Positions 44,901-51,754 of a DNA stretch of 64,000 nt are shown piece after piece; the first letter of the stretch is position 1, and every line of letters begins with the position of its first letter. The notes below the pieces were generated by a model. That model ran no database searches and was not told the origin of the DNA. It was given only the letters and a program-made list of their open reading frames with translations. Source of the DNA: Branchinecta lynchi (Eukaryota; Arthropoda; Branchiopoda; Anostraca; Branchinectidae). A program made the translations under genes and the position numbers. The DNA lies in the NCBI GenBank assembly GCA_023053575.1, contig JAKZAP010000001.1:30460533-30524532 (forward strand). The letters run 5' to 3'.

Positions 44901-45979
44901 TAGGTGCTATATATGAGGTAGATTTAGAATATCCAAAAGAACTACACGAATTACACAAGGATTTACCATTAGCACCGGAACACTTTAACGGTAAGCTATG
45001 TACCACAGTATTAGATAAAACCAACTATGTAGTTCACCACAGGAATCTAGAATTTTATTTACAAAAAGGTTTGATATTAAAAAGAGTACACAGAATACTA
45101 GGATTCACTGAAAGTGCTTACTTAAAAGGATATATAGACCACAACACAGCACTTAGAACTAAAGGTACAAATGATTTTGAGAAGGACTTCTTTAAGCTTA
45201 TGAATAATGCTTGCTTTGGAAAAACTATGGAAAACGTAAGGAAGCGAGCGGATATGGAAATAATAACGGATGATGCAACAAGAGAAAAAATAATAAAGAA
45301 ACCCAACTTTAAATCTGAAATAATATTCAGTGAAAACTTTTCAGTAGCAAGAATGTCAAAGGAAAAGATAAAATTAGACAAACCAATGTACATCGGCTTT
45401 GCTGTATTAGAACTATCCAAGTTATTGATGTATGAATTCCATTATGATTATATGAAGCCTAAATATGGAGATAAAATTGATTTGTGTTATATGGACACTG
45501 ATTCTTTCATATATGATATTAGAACTGAAGATTTTTATCAAGATATCAAACAGGATTTGAATGAGAGGTTCGATACATCTGATTATGCGAAAGATAATCC
45601 ATATAGGTTTCCTAGTGTAAATAAGAAAGTGATAGGAATGATGAAAGATGAATTAGGTGGACAGGTTATGACAGAGTTTGTTGGATTACGATCAAAAGTA
45701 TATGCTTATTTAAAGGACAACCAAGACCCTTCAAAGGCTAGCAAAAAACTGAAAGGAATAAAAACCAATATAGTTAAAGATAAAATTACGATTCAAAACT
45801 ATAAGGATGTACTGTTTGGTAAAACGGAAAACCTTTCTATAACCCAGTATAACTTAAGATCATACAAGCACAATATGTTTCTAGAAGAACAGAATAAAAA
45901 AGCGTTAGATCCTAAGGATGATAAAAGGATAGTAACAAGCGATAAAATACACACTTTACCTTTAGGTTATAAACATTAA
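41915..45979 (+). CDS. Polinton DNA polymerase B (protein-primed type), 1354 aa
   Basis: Family B polymerase that replicates the element, presumably primed by a terminal protein. It starts at TTAAATGATG. From the N-terminus: two SAP-like segments (about 25-60 and 118-150, the second with LKKFLKNKNLSTRGN), a middle region with FLWSILANLHPAKDHPERIS, a C2H2-like finger (about 483-507, CTFCGRHF), and exonuclease motif I DFES (Asp538). An endonuclease-VII-like insertion follows (about 632-665: CHIC, FDHDHMTGEDRG, C). Next come exo II HNLSKYDSHL (Asp684), exo III YLKSDVLILSD (Asp845), polymerase motif A LDANNLYGWAM (Asp941), motif B FFKLMNNACFGKT (Lys1094) and motif C YMDTDSF (Asp1194, Asp1196). 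All catalytic residues are present. It is long because of the extra N-terminal modules. Confidence 0.97.
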   Translation: MMNTAEVIQLCKKVISNNKSVIQRLPLYTYNELRTYAKINKIKTNGAKKHEITNNIINHLNKYILIAEDKIKIERRNERTHNKNRPSDYKPEPRLRTILEDEIKENNITITKLKQEYNDNKEKETSELKKFLKNKNLSTRGNREEVLKRVEEYYNNIITKHKDSVQKNRDIIRDQTERRDNSRQKVVDLSTLFINKKKIKEEKLIPDHLFRKEEEQQPTIFSESENIFTINVSVQGNGVDEHTLIAFTFADIQRRMNEINQYRVQFVTRAIFHRQENDEEVVVYYNSTSWILNKNSILTHNHLDDNNKRLSSLSNTPRSGLQFSRYEGIDYRMTRIESYMGGTFKILPDFVKNKKACINIKNLDQKCFLWSILANLHPAKDHPERISKYKQYENEFDFEGVTNFPMDTKDIHKFENRYNIKICLFQIEKEKIIRSHILKSTINGKTAKHVINLLYFDNHYVLVKDLSRLVGSQISKNKTKTYLCTFCGRHFTKEEQYEKHESKNNCEDPDIIMPPEGSSIQYKNIAKQMKVPYCIIADFESYNEEYNQVNGKKTIKVAKQKPFAYGFQVCCSFDTNQNKYYDYFGEDAAEHFVKTVTKVSTEIADKYESRQRNHTYTNAEITEKWKNLMNKTCHICTTEITENPHFDHDHMTGEDRGFAHAECNMKYRIPRHIPVVMHNLSKYDSHLFVRELIPDNGIFESAESFISFSKSISIRKTDAEIKYEIRFIDSIRFMASSLDKLSANLATCDCKVPCNHLRQNFKFTSNSFKNDDEFKEIIKKGVYPYEFVDSFDKMKCTKLPPIESFYSRLTGKGIDKSDYKRAVSIWKQFNCETLLDYTKLYLKSDVLILSDVVENFRNVCIHNYDLDPLHYFSAPGLTWDAFLKHSKVDLPLFSKEDMYTFIEKGIRGGVSQCIKRYAKANNKYTSDYNKHKPPNYLMYLDANNLYGWAMSQNLPANDFQFISIPDDLKERNEYESLEYYNHLKTHINSIMKLQNVGAIYEVDLEYPKELHELHKDLPLAPEHFNGKLCTTVLDKTNYVVHHRNLEFYLQKGLILKRVHRILGFTESAYLKGYIDHNTALRTKGTNDFEKDFFKLMNNACFGKTMENVRKRADMEIITDDATREKIIKKPNFKSEIIFSENFSVARMSKEKIKLDKPMYIGFAVLELSKLLMYEFHYDYMKPKYGDKIDLCYMDTDSFIYDIRTEDFYQDIKQDLNERFDTSDYAKDNPYRFPSVNKKVIGMMKDELGGQVMTEFVGLRSKVYAYLKDNQDPSKASKKLKGIKTNIVKDKITIQNYKDVLFGKTENLSITQYNLRSYKHNMFLEEQNKKALDPKDDKRIVTSDKIHTLPLGYKH

Positions 45980-45982
45980 TTT

Positions 45983-46375
45983 CAAGTACCTACTTCAAAA
46001 CTTCAAGTACCTACTTCAAAACTTCAAGTTCCTACTTAAAAAAATCAAGTACCTACTTCAAAACTTCAAGTCCCTACTTAAAAACTTCAAGTACCTACTT
46101 CAAAAAATCAAGTACCTACTTAAAAAAATCAAGTACCTACTTAAAAAAATCAAGTCCCTACTTAAAAAATCAAGTACCTACTTAAAAAAATCAAGTACCT
46201 ACTTAAAAAAATCAAGTCCCTACTTAAAAAATCAAGTATATACTTAAAAACTTCAAGTACCTACTTAAAAAATTCAAGTACCTACTTAAAAAATTCAAGT
46301 ACCCACTTCAAAACTTCAAGTACCTACTTAATAAATCCAAGTATATACTTAAAATACTCAAGTAAATCTTATAAT
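45983..46375. repeat. About 20-bp minisatellite between PolB and ATPase
   Basis: Units of TCAAGTACCTACTTAAAAAA and close variants (TCCCTACTT, TATATACTT, CTTCAAAAC) repeat about 19 times with a period of 20-21 bp. It fills nearly the whole gap from the PolB stop to the ATPase start. Longer tandem arrays at the same site would be expected to vary between copies of the element. Confidence 0.9.
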
Positions 46376-46395
46376 GAAAAATTCTTCCTAAATAA

Positions 46396-47073
46396 ATGAA
46401 TGAAAAGGCTCCAATCAAAGTCTATGATTTTAGTGAAAAGAACACTTATCAGAATAAGCACGACCTTGCACCTCAGTGGCCATTTAGATTATTAATTTGT
46501 GGAAGTTCTGGAACAGGAAAAACCAATTTACTCTTGAATTTAATTTATGAATATCTTTGTTTCAACAGAATATACTTGTATGCTAAAGATCTTGAAGAAG
46601 ATAAATATCAAGACCTTATAACCAATTTAACCACTTTGGAGTCACAATGCAAATCGAAAGTCTTAACAGTAAGTAACAATCTTGATGATATTGTCGATGT
46701 TGACGACTTAGACCCCGAGTACCAAAACTTGATTATCTTTGACGATTTTGTCACTGAAAAAGACCAGAAGAAAATAGAAGATTTATTCATAAGAGGAAGA
46801 AAGAAAAATGCCTCAATTATTTACTTGTCTCAAAGCTATCATAAAACGCCAAAGGTGGTAAGGCTCCAGTGCAATTATTTTGCATTCTTTCAGTGTTCTA
46901 ATCCAAAAGAAGTAAAATTAATAAGACAAAGCCATGTATCCAGTATAGACAATGAAAAATTTCTCAAACAATTCGAGACGGCAACCAAGGGCTACGGTTT
47001 TTTCTTCATAGATTTAAAAATAAAAGATAAAACCCTTAAGTACAGGAAAAACTTTGAAAAATTTACCGGATAA
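46396..47073 (+). CDS. FtsK/HerA-type genome-packaging ATPase, 225 aa
   Basis: Packaging ATPase of the Polinton/PRD1/adenovirus-like lineage, which pumps DNA into capsids. It starts at ATG in TAAATAAATGAATG. Walker A is GSSGTGKT at residues 36-43; Walker B is LIIFDDF at 112-118 with Asp116 and Asp117; a sensor-like SQSY follows near 145-152 after RGRKKNASIIYL. Length is normal for Polinton ATPases. It follows the minisatellite and precedes the fibre-like gene by 16 bp. Confidence 0.95.
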   Translation: MNEKAPIKVYDFSEKNTYQNKHDLAPQWPFRLLICGSSGTGKTNLLLNLIYEYLCFNRIYLYAKDLEEDKYQDLITNLTTLESQCKSKVLTVSNNLDDIVDVDDLDPEYQNLIIFDDFVTEKDQKKIEDLFIRGRKKNASIIYLSQSYHKTPKVVRLQCNYFAFFQCSNPKEVKLIRQSHVSSIDNEKFLKQFETATKGYGFFFIDLKIKDKTLKYRKNFEKFTG

Positions 47074-47089
47074 TTTATTTCTATAATAA

Positions 47090-47713
47090 ATGAATAAATT
47101 TGGTAGTGTTGGAAAAAAGGTTAGTAATGAATCGAATGAAAAGAGAGTTACTGATGACAACGGTAATATTAACCTACAAGGTAAGAGAATTATTATGTTA
47201 GGGGATTCGAAAGCTGACCAGGACGCTATTAGTTTCAGATCTATGACTATTATTTTGAATCAATTTAAAGAAGAAATTACCGCACAACAAGTGGGGGCAA
47301 ATCAGTATTTTAGCGAAGATATCAACAGATTAACTGCGGTACATGATTCTCCTGATAATTTATTGGTAAGGATTAAAGATAAAGGGTTATTTGTAAAAGA
47401 AATAGTTCGAGTTAATGATAAAGAGATTAACGCTGAAAACAAGTTGATAACAAATGTTCAAAACCCTAGAAACAAAAATGATGCTGTTAATTTAGCAACG
47501 TTAACTATGAATCTTTTAGATTATGACAAAAAGCTTCTGGGGCAACACACCCATAACGGTATAATTGAAGGAAAGATTGCTGGTCAAAAAACTCGTATCG
47601 ATAATATTGAAAGAGCAGTAGTAAATATTTTAAAAAGGCTTCTAGAGCTAGAGCTAAAACCTGTTGACAAACCATTCGTTACCAGAATAGAAAAAATGAT
47701 GGCTGGTAAATAA
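47090..47713 (+). CDS. Fibre-like structural protein, 207 aa
   Basis: I do not recognise an exact family. The start is ATG in TATAATAAATG. Two segments resemble the repeat of phage and viral fibre proteins in which a conserved DAV/DAI is preceded by NP or GD: ITNVQNPRNKNDAVNLATLT (about 118-137) and, more weakly, INLQGKRIIMLGDSKADQDA (about 27-46). After these comes HTHNG and a long heptad-like helix (IDNIERAVVNILKRLLELEL), consistent with a trimeric coiled coil. A spike or fibre role attached to the penton is an inference. There is no signal peptide or TM segment. Confidence 0.6.
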   Translation: MNKFGSVGKKVSNESNEKRVTDDNGNINLQGKRIIMLGDSKADQDAISFRSMTIILNQFKEEITAQQVGANQYFSEDINRLTAVHDSPDNLLVRIKDKGLFVKEIVRVNDKEINAENKLITNVQNPRNKNDAVNLATLTMNLLDYDKKLLGQHTHNGIIEGKIAGQKTRIDNIERAVVNILKRLLELELKPVDKPFVTRIEKMMAGK

Positions 47714-47743
47714 ATTTTATAAGATAAATTAATTCCCTAATAA

Positions 47744-48313
47744 ATGGTTGAAACAATGGAGTATACAGTTTATTTGTCAAAGCTTCAGAAAGGAAAGCTG
47801 AAGAAATGCTTTGATGCTAAACAAAAATGTCAGATACGTGTTAGTCATAGTAGACAAAATGAACGAGAACCAGTTAAGTTACTTTTAAGTAAACGACAAA
47901 TTGATAAAATTGAAACCTGTAAAATGAATAATAAGGGTTGTGATATTGATGTATCATACAAGCAGATGAGAGAAGCGATTCAAAAAGGTGGATTACTTCC
48001 ATTTTTAATACCGCTAGCAATTACCCTTGGTAAGGCAGCTTTAACAAGTGGTGCTGCTGCTTTGGGTACATTCGCTGGTAAGAAAATTATGGATAAAATG
48101 ACCAACACAGGTGGTGCGCTAAAACTTCCTGGAACACAAAAAGTTACCGGTAATGGTGTACGTGGTAGACCTAAGAAGGAAAAAACCGATGATGTCAACA
48201 CAGGTGGAGCGCTAACACTTCCTGGAACACAAAAAGTTGTCGGTAATGGGGTACGTGGAAGGCCTAGGAAGTCAAAAAACGGGGACATCAAAAAAGAAGC
48301 AAAAGTAAAGTAG
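47744..48313 (+). CDS. pX-like core protein with two AT-hooks, 189 aa
   Basis: Polinton proteins with this layout are compared with adenovirus core protein pX. The start is ATG in CTAATAAATGG (a second ATG is 4 codons on). Residues 1-80 are basic with KLLLSKRQIDKIETCK. Residues 82-112 form a hydrophobic GGLLPFLIPLAITLGKAAL-type segment. Residues 121-179 are a tandem duplication (NTGGAL-x-LPGTQKV-x-GNGVRGRP), each copy ending in an AT-hook, RGRPKK (140-145) and RGRPRK (171-176). AT-hooks bind the minor groove of AT-rich DNA, which fits an AT-rich genome. Codons 177-179 contain the slippery heptamer A AAA AAC (48274-48280); the protease lies in the -1 frame. Confidence 0.8.
   Translation: MVETMEYTVYLSKLQKGKLKKCFDAKQKCQIRVSHSRQNEREPVKLLLSKRQIDKIETCKMNNKGCDIDVSYKQMREAIQKGGLLPFLIPLAITLGKAALTSGAAALGTFAGKKIMDKMTNTGGALKLPGTQKVTGNGVRGRPKKEKTDDVNTGGALTLPGTQKVVGNGVRGRPRKSKNGDIKKEAKVK
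48274..48280 (+). promoter_or_regulatory. Candidate -1 ribosomal frameshift site before the protease
   Basis: A AAA AAC is in the correct register: the preceding codon ends in A (Ser177, TCA), then AAA and AAC of the pX-like frame. A -1 slip enters the protease frame, which is open from here through the protease ATG at 48337. This heptamer is among the most efficient known (for example in retroviral gag-pro). I could not identify a convincing stimulatory stem or pseudoknot downstream by eye. Confidence 0.5.
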
Positions 48314-48336
48314 GACCTCTAACTAATTTTGATATT

Positions 48337-48681
48337 ATGGATGCATTAGGGAGTATACCACAGTTTCGAGGTGTTTTCTCTTTAGATACGCTACCCAAAC
48401 ATATAAACGATTCGGAATGTGGTGTAATCAACTATGACAAACGTGGAATGCCTGGAACACATTGGGTTGCCTATTGTAATCTACCTGAATCCCCCTATGT
48501 CGAATTTTTTGATTCTTTCGGTATTCCTCCAGGAAAAGAAATAGTTAAATATCTAAAAAATTCAAAGAAAAAAATAGCTTATGAAAATCTTGCTGTTCAA
48601 AATATAGATGAATTAAACTGTGGTTTTCACTGCATTTCCTACATCCAGCGCAAAATGAAGTTGGTAGCTTTTCGTTTATAA
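48337..48681 (+). CDS. Adenain-like cysteine protease (Ulp1 fold), 114 aa from first ATG
   Basis: Maturation protease of Polintons, of the adenovirus protease group. Motifs: IPQFRGVF near the start, GTHWVAYCN (catalytic His), VEFFDSFG (acidic residue), then LNCGFHC with the catalytic Cys; the order His-Asp-Cys fits the family. Family-like sequence (LTNFDI) is encoded just upstream of the ATG in the same open frame, so translation probably does not start at 48337. This gene alone among the ATG-bearing genes lacks the TAAATG motif. It lies in the -1 frame of the pX-like gene (see 48274-48280). The C-terminus after the Cys is short and ends KLVAFRL; the -1 frame there continues about 12 codons to TAATAA, so a 1-base indel near 48660 is possible. 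Confidence 0.85.
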   Translation: MDALGSIPQFRGVFSLDTLPKHINDSECGVINYDKRGMPGTHWVAYCNLPESPYVEFFDSFGIPPGKEIVKYLKNSKKKIAYENLAVQNIDELNCGFHCISYIQRKMKLVAFRL

Positions 48682-48698
48682 AAATTGTTTTCTAATAA

Positions 48699-48866
48699 AT
48701 GGAGATTTATTGTATGAAATGTAAAAAGAGCACTGATACTGAATCAATGTTTAAGGCAGTGTCACAAAAAAATAATGTTCCAATGCTGAAAGGGAATTGT
48801 GTTATTTGCGGATCGAGGAAAAATCGCTTTTTAAAAAAAACCTCAACGCAGAAACAGATATTTTAA
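48699..48866 (+). CDS. Small zinc-ribbon protein, 55 aa (DUF5679-like)
   Basis: This gene is short and easily missed. It starts at ATG in TTTTCTAATAAATGG and ends TAA at 48864-48866. It encodes MEIYCMKCKK near the start and GNCVICGSRKNRF later: two C-x2-C pairs (Cys5, Cys8, Cys34, Cys37) forming a zinc ribbon of the kind often found in large DNA viruses and Polintons. It may bind DNA or the replication/integration complex. Codons 44-47 (TTT TTA AAA AAA) form a slippery run and the integrase occupies the -1 frame, so a ribbon-integrase fusion by frameshift is plausible. The ribbon could then act as an N-terminal zinc-binding module of the integrase. Confidence 0.8.
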   Translation: MEIYCMKCKKSTDTESMFKAVSQKNNVPMLKGNCVICGSRKNRFLKKTSTQKQIF

Positions 48867-49768
48867 AGACGTATTATTCTAATTATTCAGGTGTGGATGA
48901 TATTTACAGAAAATTAAAAGAAAATGGTGTTAAGGTTTCCAAGGATAAAATAAAAAATGTGTTGCAAAATGAGAATGTGTATACGTTACACAAACCTTCC
49001 TATCATAACTTTGAAAGGAGGCGAGTGTATGTTCACTATGTTGATGAGCAATGGCAAGCTGATTTAGTTGACATGCAGAAATATAAAAAAGAAAATAATA
49101 AAACAAATTACATTTTAACTGTTATTGATTGCTTTAGTAAATATGCTTGGTGTATCCCTCTGAAAGACAAAACGGGTGCTGAAATAATAAAAGCATTCAG
49201 TGTTATATTTAAAGAAAGAATTCCTAAGAAACTACAAACTGATAAAGGTAAAGAATTTGTGATGAGAAATGTTCAATCTTTTTTGAAAAATAGCGGCATA
49301 CACTGGTTTGCATCTGAAAGCGAATTGAAAGCGCAAATTGTAGAACGATTCAACAGAACGCTAAAAGAAAAGTTATGGAAATATTTCACTCACAATAACA
49401 CTACTAATTGGATTGATATTTTACCTTTATTTGTGAGTAATTATAATAACTCGTACCACCGTTCAATACAAATGAAACCAGTTGATGCTAGTAAAAAGGT
49501 TAATCAGAAAAAGGTTTTTAGTGCTCTGTTTCCTCCAGTAGATGACTACAAAATCACAGGAAACGTCAAAGTAGGGGATTTAGTCAGAATTAAAAAAGAA
49601 AAAAGTATTTTCGATAAAGGATATTTACCTAATTATACGGATGAAGTATTTCAGATAGCAACCATCAGACCTACCATTCCCATTACTTATGAAATATCTG
49701 ACAAAAGTGGGGAATTAATTCAAGGAGGGTTTTATGAAAAAGAACTTTCAAAATTTATTATGAAATAA
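48797..49768 (+). CDS. Polinton integrase (retroviral DDE type), 323 aa open frame
   Basis: Catalyses strand transfer of the element ends and creates the 6-bp duplication. The frame contains an N-terminal helical part (ILKTYYSNYSGVDDIYRKL), YTLHKPSYHNFERRR, then the catalytic core with Asp89 (QWQADLVDMQ), Asp149 (LQTDKGKEF) and Glu183 (AQIVERFNRTLKE). An SH3-like C-terminal domain follows (VKVGDLVRIKKEK, then GELIQGGFYEKEL). The coordinate 48797 is a TTG; the open frame begins at 48776 and holds no ATG until codon 93, inside the core. The protein must therefore be made by fusion to the zinc ribbon through -1 frameshifting, by splicing, or by non-AUG initiation. No clear chromodomain is seen. 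Confidence 0.95.
   Translation: MCYLRIEEKSLFKKNLNAETDILKTYYSNYSGVDDIYRKLKENGVKVSKDKIKNVLQNENVYTLHKPSYHNFERRRVYVHYVDEQWQADLVDMQKYKKENNKTNYILTVIDCFSKYAWCIPLKDKTGAEIIKAFSVIFKERIPKKLQTDKGKEFVMRNVQSFLKNSGIHWFASESELKAQIVERFNRTLKEKLWKYFTHNNTTNWIDILPLFVSNYNNSYHRSIQMKPVDASKKVNQKKVFSALFPPVDDYKITGNVKVGDLVRIKKEKSIFDKGYLPNYTDEVFQIATIRPTIPITYEISDKSGELIQGGFYEKELSKFIMK
48830..48836 (+). promoter_or_regulatory. Candidate -1 frameshift site between zinc ribbon and integrase
   Basis: T TTA AAA is in register with the zinc-ribbon codons; A AAA AAA at 48833-48839 is a second in-register option. A -1 slip leads directly into the integrase frame, which has no ATG before the catalytic core. A homopolymer length error in the assembly (eight A) would give the same picture, so raw-read support is needed. 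Confidence 0.5.
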
Positions 49769-49784
49769 AATTACTTGTATATAA

Positions 49785-50609
49785 ATGGATTCAAGACGCT
49801 TGAGTGATATGTTATCGGATATAGTGAAGAACAGAGAAGTTCAGAGAAGAAAGGTTCAACAAAATGAGATGGAGAAGGCAGGATTTCGGGAATATGCTTC
49901 AGAGTTAAACGCTCCAGTTATTATAGCACAAAAAGAAAACACTAAAGACACCATCAAAAAATTACAAGAGAACACTGAAATGATCATAAATAAACTACAG
50001 GAAGGTGATGATAGTTCAAGAACAAGGCTTCTCCAGATAGGTGAAACGAATCAACCATATCAGCTTCCAGTTTCAGGGGTAGAAATGCAGTCAACCGCTT
50101 TAGAAGCATCTCCAACAAGTATAAAAGTTGTTGATCTGAATGAAGGTGTTGATAAAGAGTTATTAAAAGCACTTAATGTGAAATATAGAGATAATCATAG
50201 AAGATATGAAGGGGAATATTTTGAGATGCCTCATTTTTATTATGATAACCCAGAGAATATAGAAGATGCTTTGGCTGAATTAACACCGATAAGTCAAAGT
50301 TATGGTGGTCTGAAAAGTAAAAGTTATAGTTCTAGTAAGTATGATAAAATTATTTTATTTATACAAGACTATAAGGATAGATTAAGAAAAATTCAATCTA
50401 GTATACCCTTTATCAGACAACAAGGAACTGGAATATTTATGAATTGTGATGAAATGATTTCAAAATTATACACTTTGATAGGTAGCAGAGTAAACGGAAA
50501 TACATCTGATGAGGTGAGAAATGAAGCTATTGATATTTTGGATTCGTTAATGCGAAATAAATTTCTTACGAAGAGAAATTACAATTCAATATATAAAAAT
50601 TATTTCTAA
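49785..50609 (+). CDS. Coiled-coil protein of unknown function, 274 aa
   Basis: I do not recognise the family. The start is ATG in TATATAAATGG. Residues 1-85 are strongly helical and charged (VKNREVQRRKVQQNEMEKAG, then IKKLQENTEMIINKLQEGDD). The middle has NVKYRDNHRRYEGEYFEMPH. The C-terminal half contains a Gly/Ser-rich patch (SYGGLKSKSYSSSKYD) and FIRQQGTGIF. Position directly before the penton-like gene suggests a virion structural or assembly role, which is an inference. Confidence 0.75.
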   Translation: MDSRRLSDMLSDIVKNREVQRRKVQQNEMEKAGFREYASELNAPVIIAQKENTKDTIKKLQENTEMIINKLQEGDDSSRTRLLQIGETNQPYQLPVSGVEMQSTALEASPTSIKVVDLNEGVDKELLKALNVKYRDNHRRYEGEYFEMPHFYYDNPENIEDALAELTPISQSYGGLKSKSYSSSKYDKIILFIQDYKDRLRKIQSSIPFIRQQGTGIFMNCDEMISKLYTLIGSRVNGNTSDEVRNEAIDILDSLMRNKFLTKRNYNSIYKNYF

Positions 50610-50612
50610 TAA

Positions 50613-51335
50613 ATGGTGTTGTTAAACATTGAAGGTAATGAAAGTATCATTGATATAACATTTAGTCAACCAATCGAATTGAATCGTAATTGGGATTATG
50701 AAATAGGTTTGAATCAGTGTACTTTGTGGTATTCATGGCATAATATAAGTGATAAATTTGGAAATAATACATTTCAATACAGGAAAGATGAAGATAATAA
50801 TGCAACAGAATGGATGAATGTTACTATTCCTAATGGGATGTATAACGATGATTGTTTGAATTATTTTTTGTGTCAGTATTTTGATACCCCAAAAGATAAA
50901 TGTCCTATTGTCATTTCATCAAATCCAGCATCTATGAGATTTGTCATACTATTACAAGAAAAATATGTGTTTATATTTAATAGTGACTTGTGTCAGATTT
51001 TAGGATTTGAGAAGGATAGTGAGATATCTAAGAAAATCAATGAAGGTACAAAGCTTCCTAATATAACAAGAAGCGTTGATAAAATTCAAATTCACTGCTC
51101 TCTCGTAAACAGTTCTATCGTAAACAAAAGTAAATCAGATGTCATTTGGACATTTGTTCCTAATACAGAACCGGGTTGTCAAATTGTTGAGAATCCTAGA
51201 CAATTAATCTACCTTCCTATTAATACAAAAGACTTTATTTACTCCTTGAGAATGACAATTACTGATCAGTTGGGAAGACCTATCGATTTGAATGGTGATA
51301 ACGTTGGATACGTACTGCATTTAAGAAAAGCTTAA
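50613..51335 (+). CDS. Minor capsid (penton-like) protein, 240 aa
   Basis: Polinton minor capsid proteins have a single jelly-roll and are thought to form capsid vertices. Features match that family: ITFSQPIELNRNWDYEIGLN near the N-terminus, NNTFQYR, IPNGMYNDDCLNYFL, LCQILGFEKD in the middle, and at the end TDQLGRPIDLNGDNVGYVLH. The start is ATG in TTCTAATAAATGG, three bases after the previous stop. Length is typical. It is followed by the pVI-like gene and MCP, the same order as penton, pVI and hexon in adenoviruses. Confidence 0.85.
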   Translation: MVLLNIEGNESIIDITFSQPIELNRNWDYEIGLNQCTLWYSWHNISDKFGNNTFQYRKDEDNNATEWMNVTIPNGMYNDDCLNYFLCQYFDTPKDKCPIVISSNPASMRFVILLQEKYVFIFNSDLCQILGFEKDSEISKKINEGTKLPNITRSVDKIQIHCSLVNSSIVNKSKSDVIWTFVPNTEPGCQIVENPRQLIYLPINTKDFIYSLRMTITDQLGRPIDLNGDNVGYVLHLRKA

Positions 51336-51367
51336 AGGATTAGTGAAATAAAATTATTTACCTATAA

Positions 51368-51724
51368 ATGTTGATTAATAATAAGCGATTACTTTATAAA
51401 AAGCAGTATGGAAGTGGAATCGGTAGTGTATTCAAAAACATTGTTAATTCCCAGTTATTTCAAACGTCAGCAAAACAAATAAAAGATGGGGCTATGTCAA
51501 TGTATAATAATATTATTAAACCGAGATTTGAGTTGTTGAAAAACAGAGCAATAGAATATGGGAAAGATCTGATCGATGTAAACAAGAAGGAACTCATTGA
51601 TGTAATTGGAAACAAAAAATCGATGAAGGATCTTATCGGTACAAATAAAAGGATTTTAAATCAAAGAAGTCAGGACTTGATCAAAACGTTAATGACTGGA
51701 AATGGATTAAAGATTCTGAAATAA
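51368..51724 (+). CDS. Small basic protein, 118 aa, pVI-like position
   Basis: The start is ATG in CCTATAAATG. The N-terminal third is basic with an amphipathic GSGIGSVFKNIVNSQLF segment (about 16-32). The rest is helical and highly charged (FELLKNRAIEYGKDLIDVNK, then LIKTLMTGNGLKILK). It lies between the minor and major capsid genes, where adenoviruses encode the membrane-lytic cement protein pVI. The analogy rests on location, size and an amphipathic N-terminus only. No catalytic motif. Confidence 0.6.
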   Translation: MLINNKRLLYKKQYGSGIGSVFKNIVNSQLFQTSAKQIKDGAMSMYNNIIKPRFELLKNRAIEYGKDLIDVNKKELIDVIGNKKSMKDLIGTNKRILNQRSQDLIKTLMTGNGLKILK

Positions 51725-51754
51725 GTTTTATTTAATAATTTCTTTCTTATATAA

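Noticed and set aside
47980..48291. 103-codon minus-strand open frame
   Set aside because: Shadow of the duplicated AT-hook region of the pX-like gene.
48337..48681. Protease as an inactive truncated gene
   Set aside because: His, acidic residue and Cys motifs are all intact, and the odd start is better explained by the in-register slippery site; inactivity is not excluded but is not supported.
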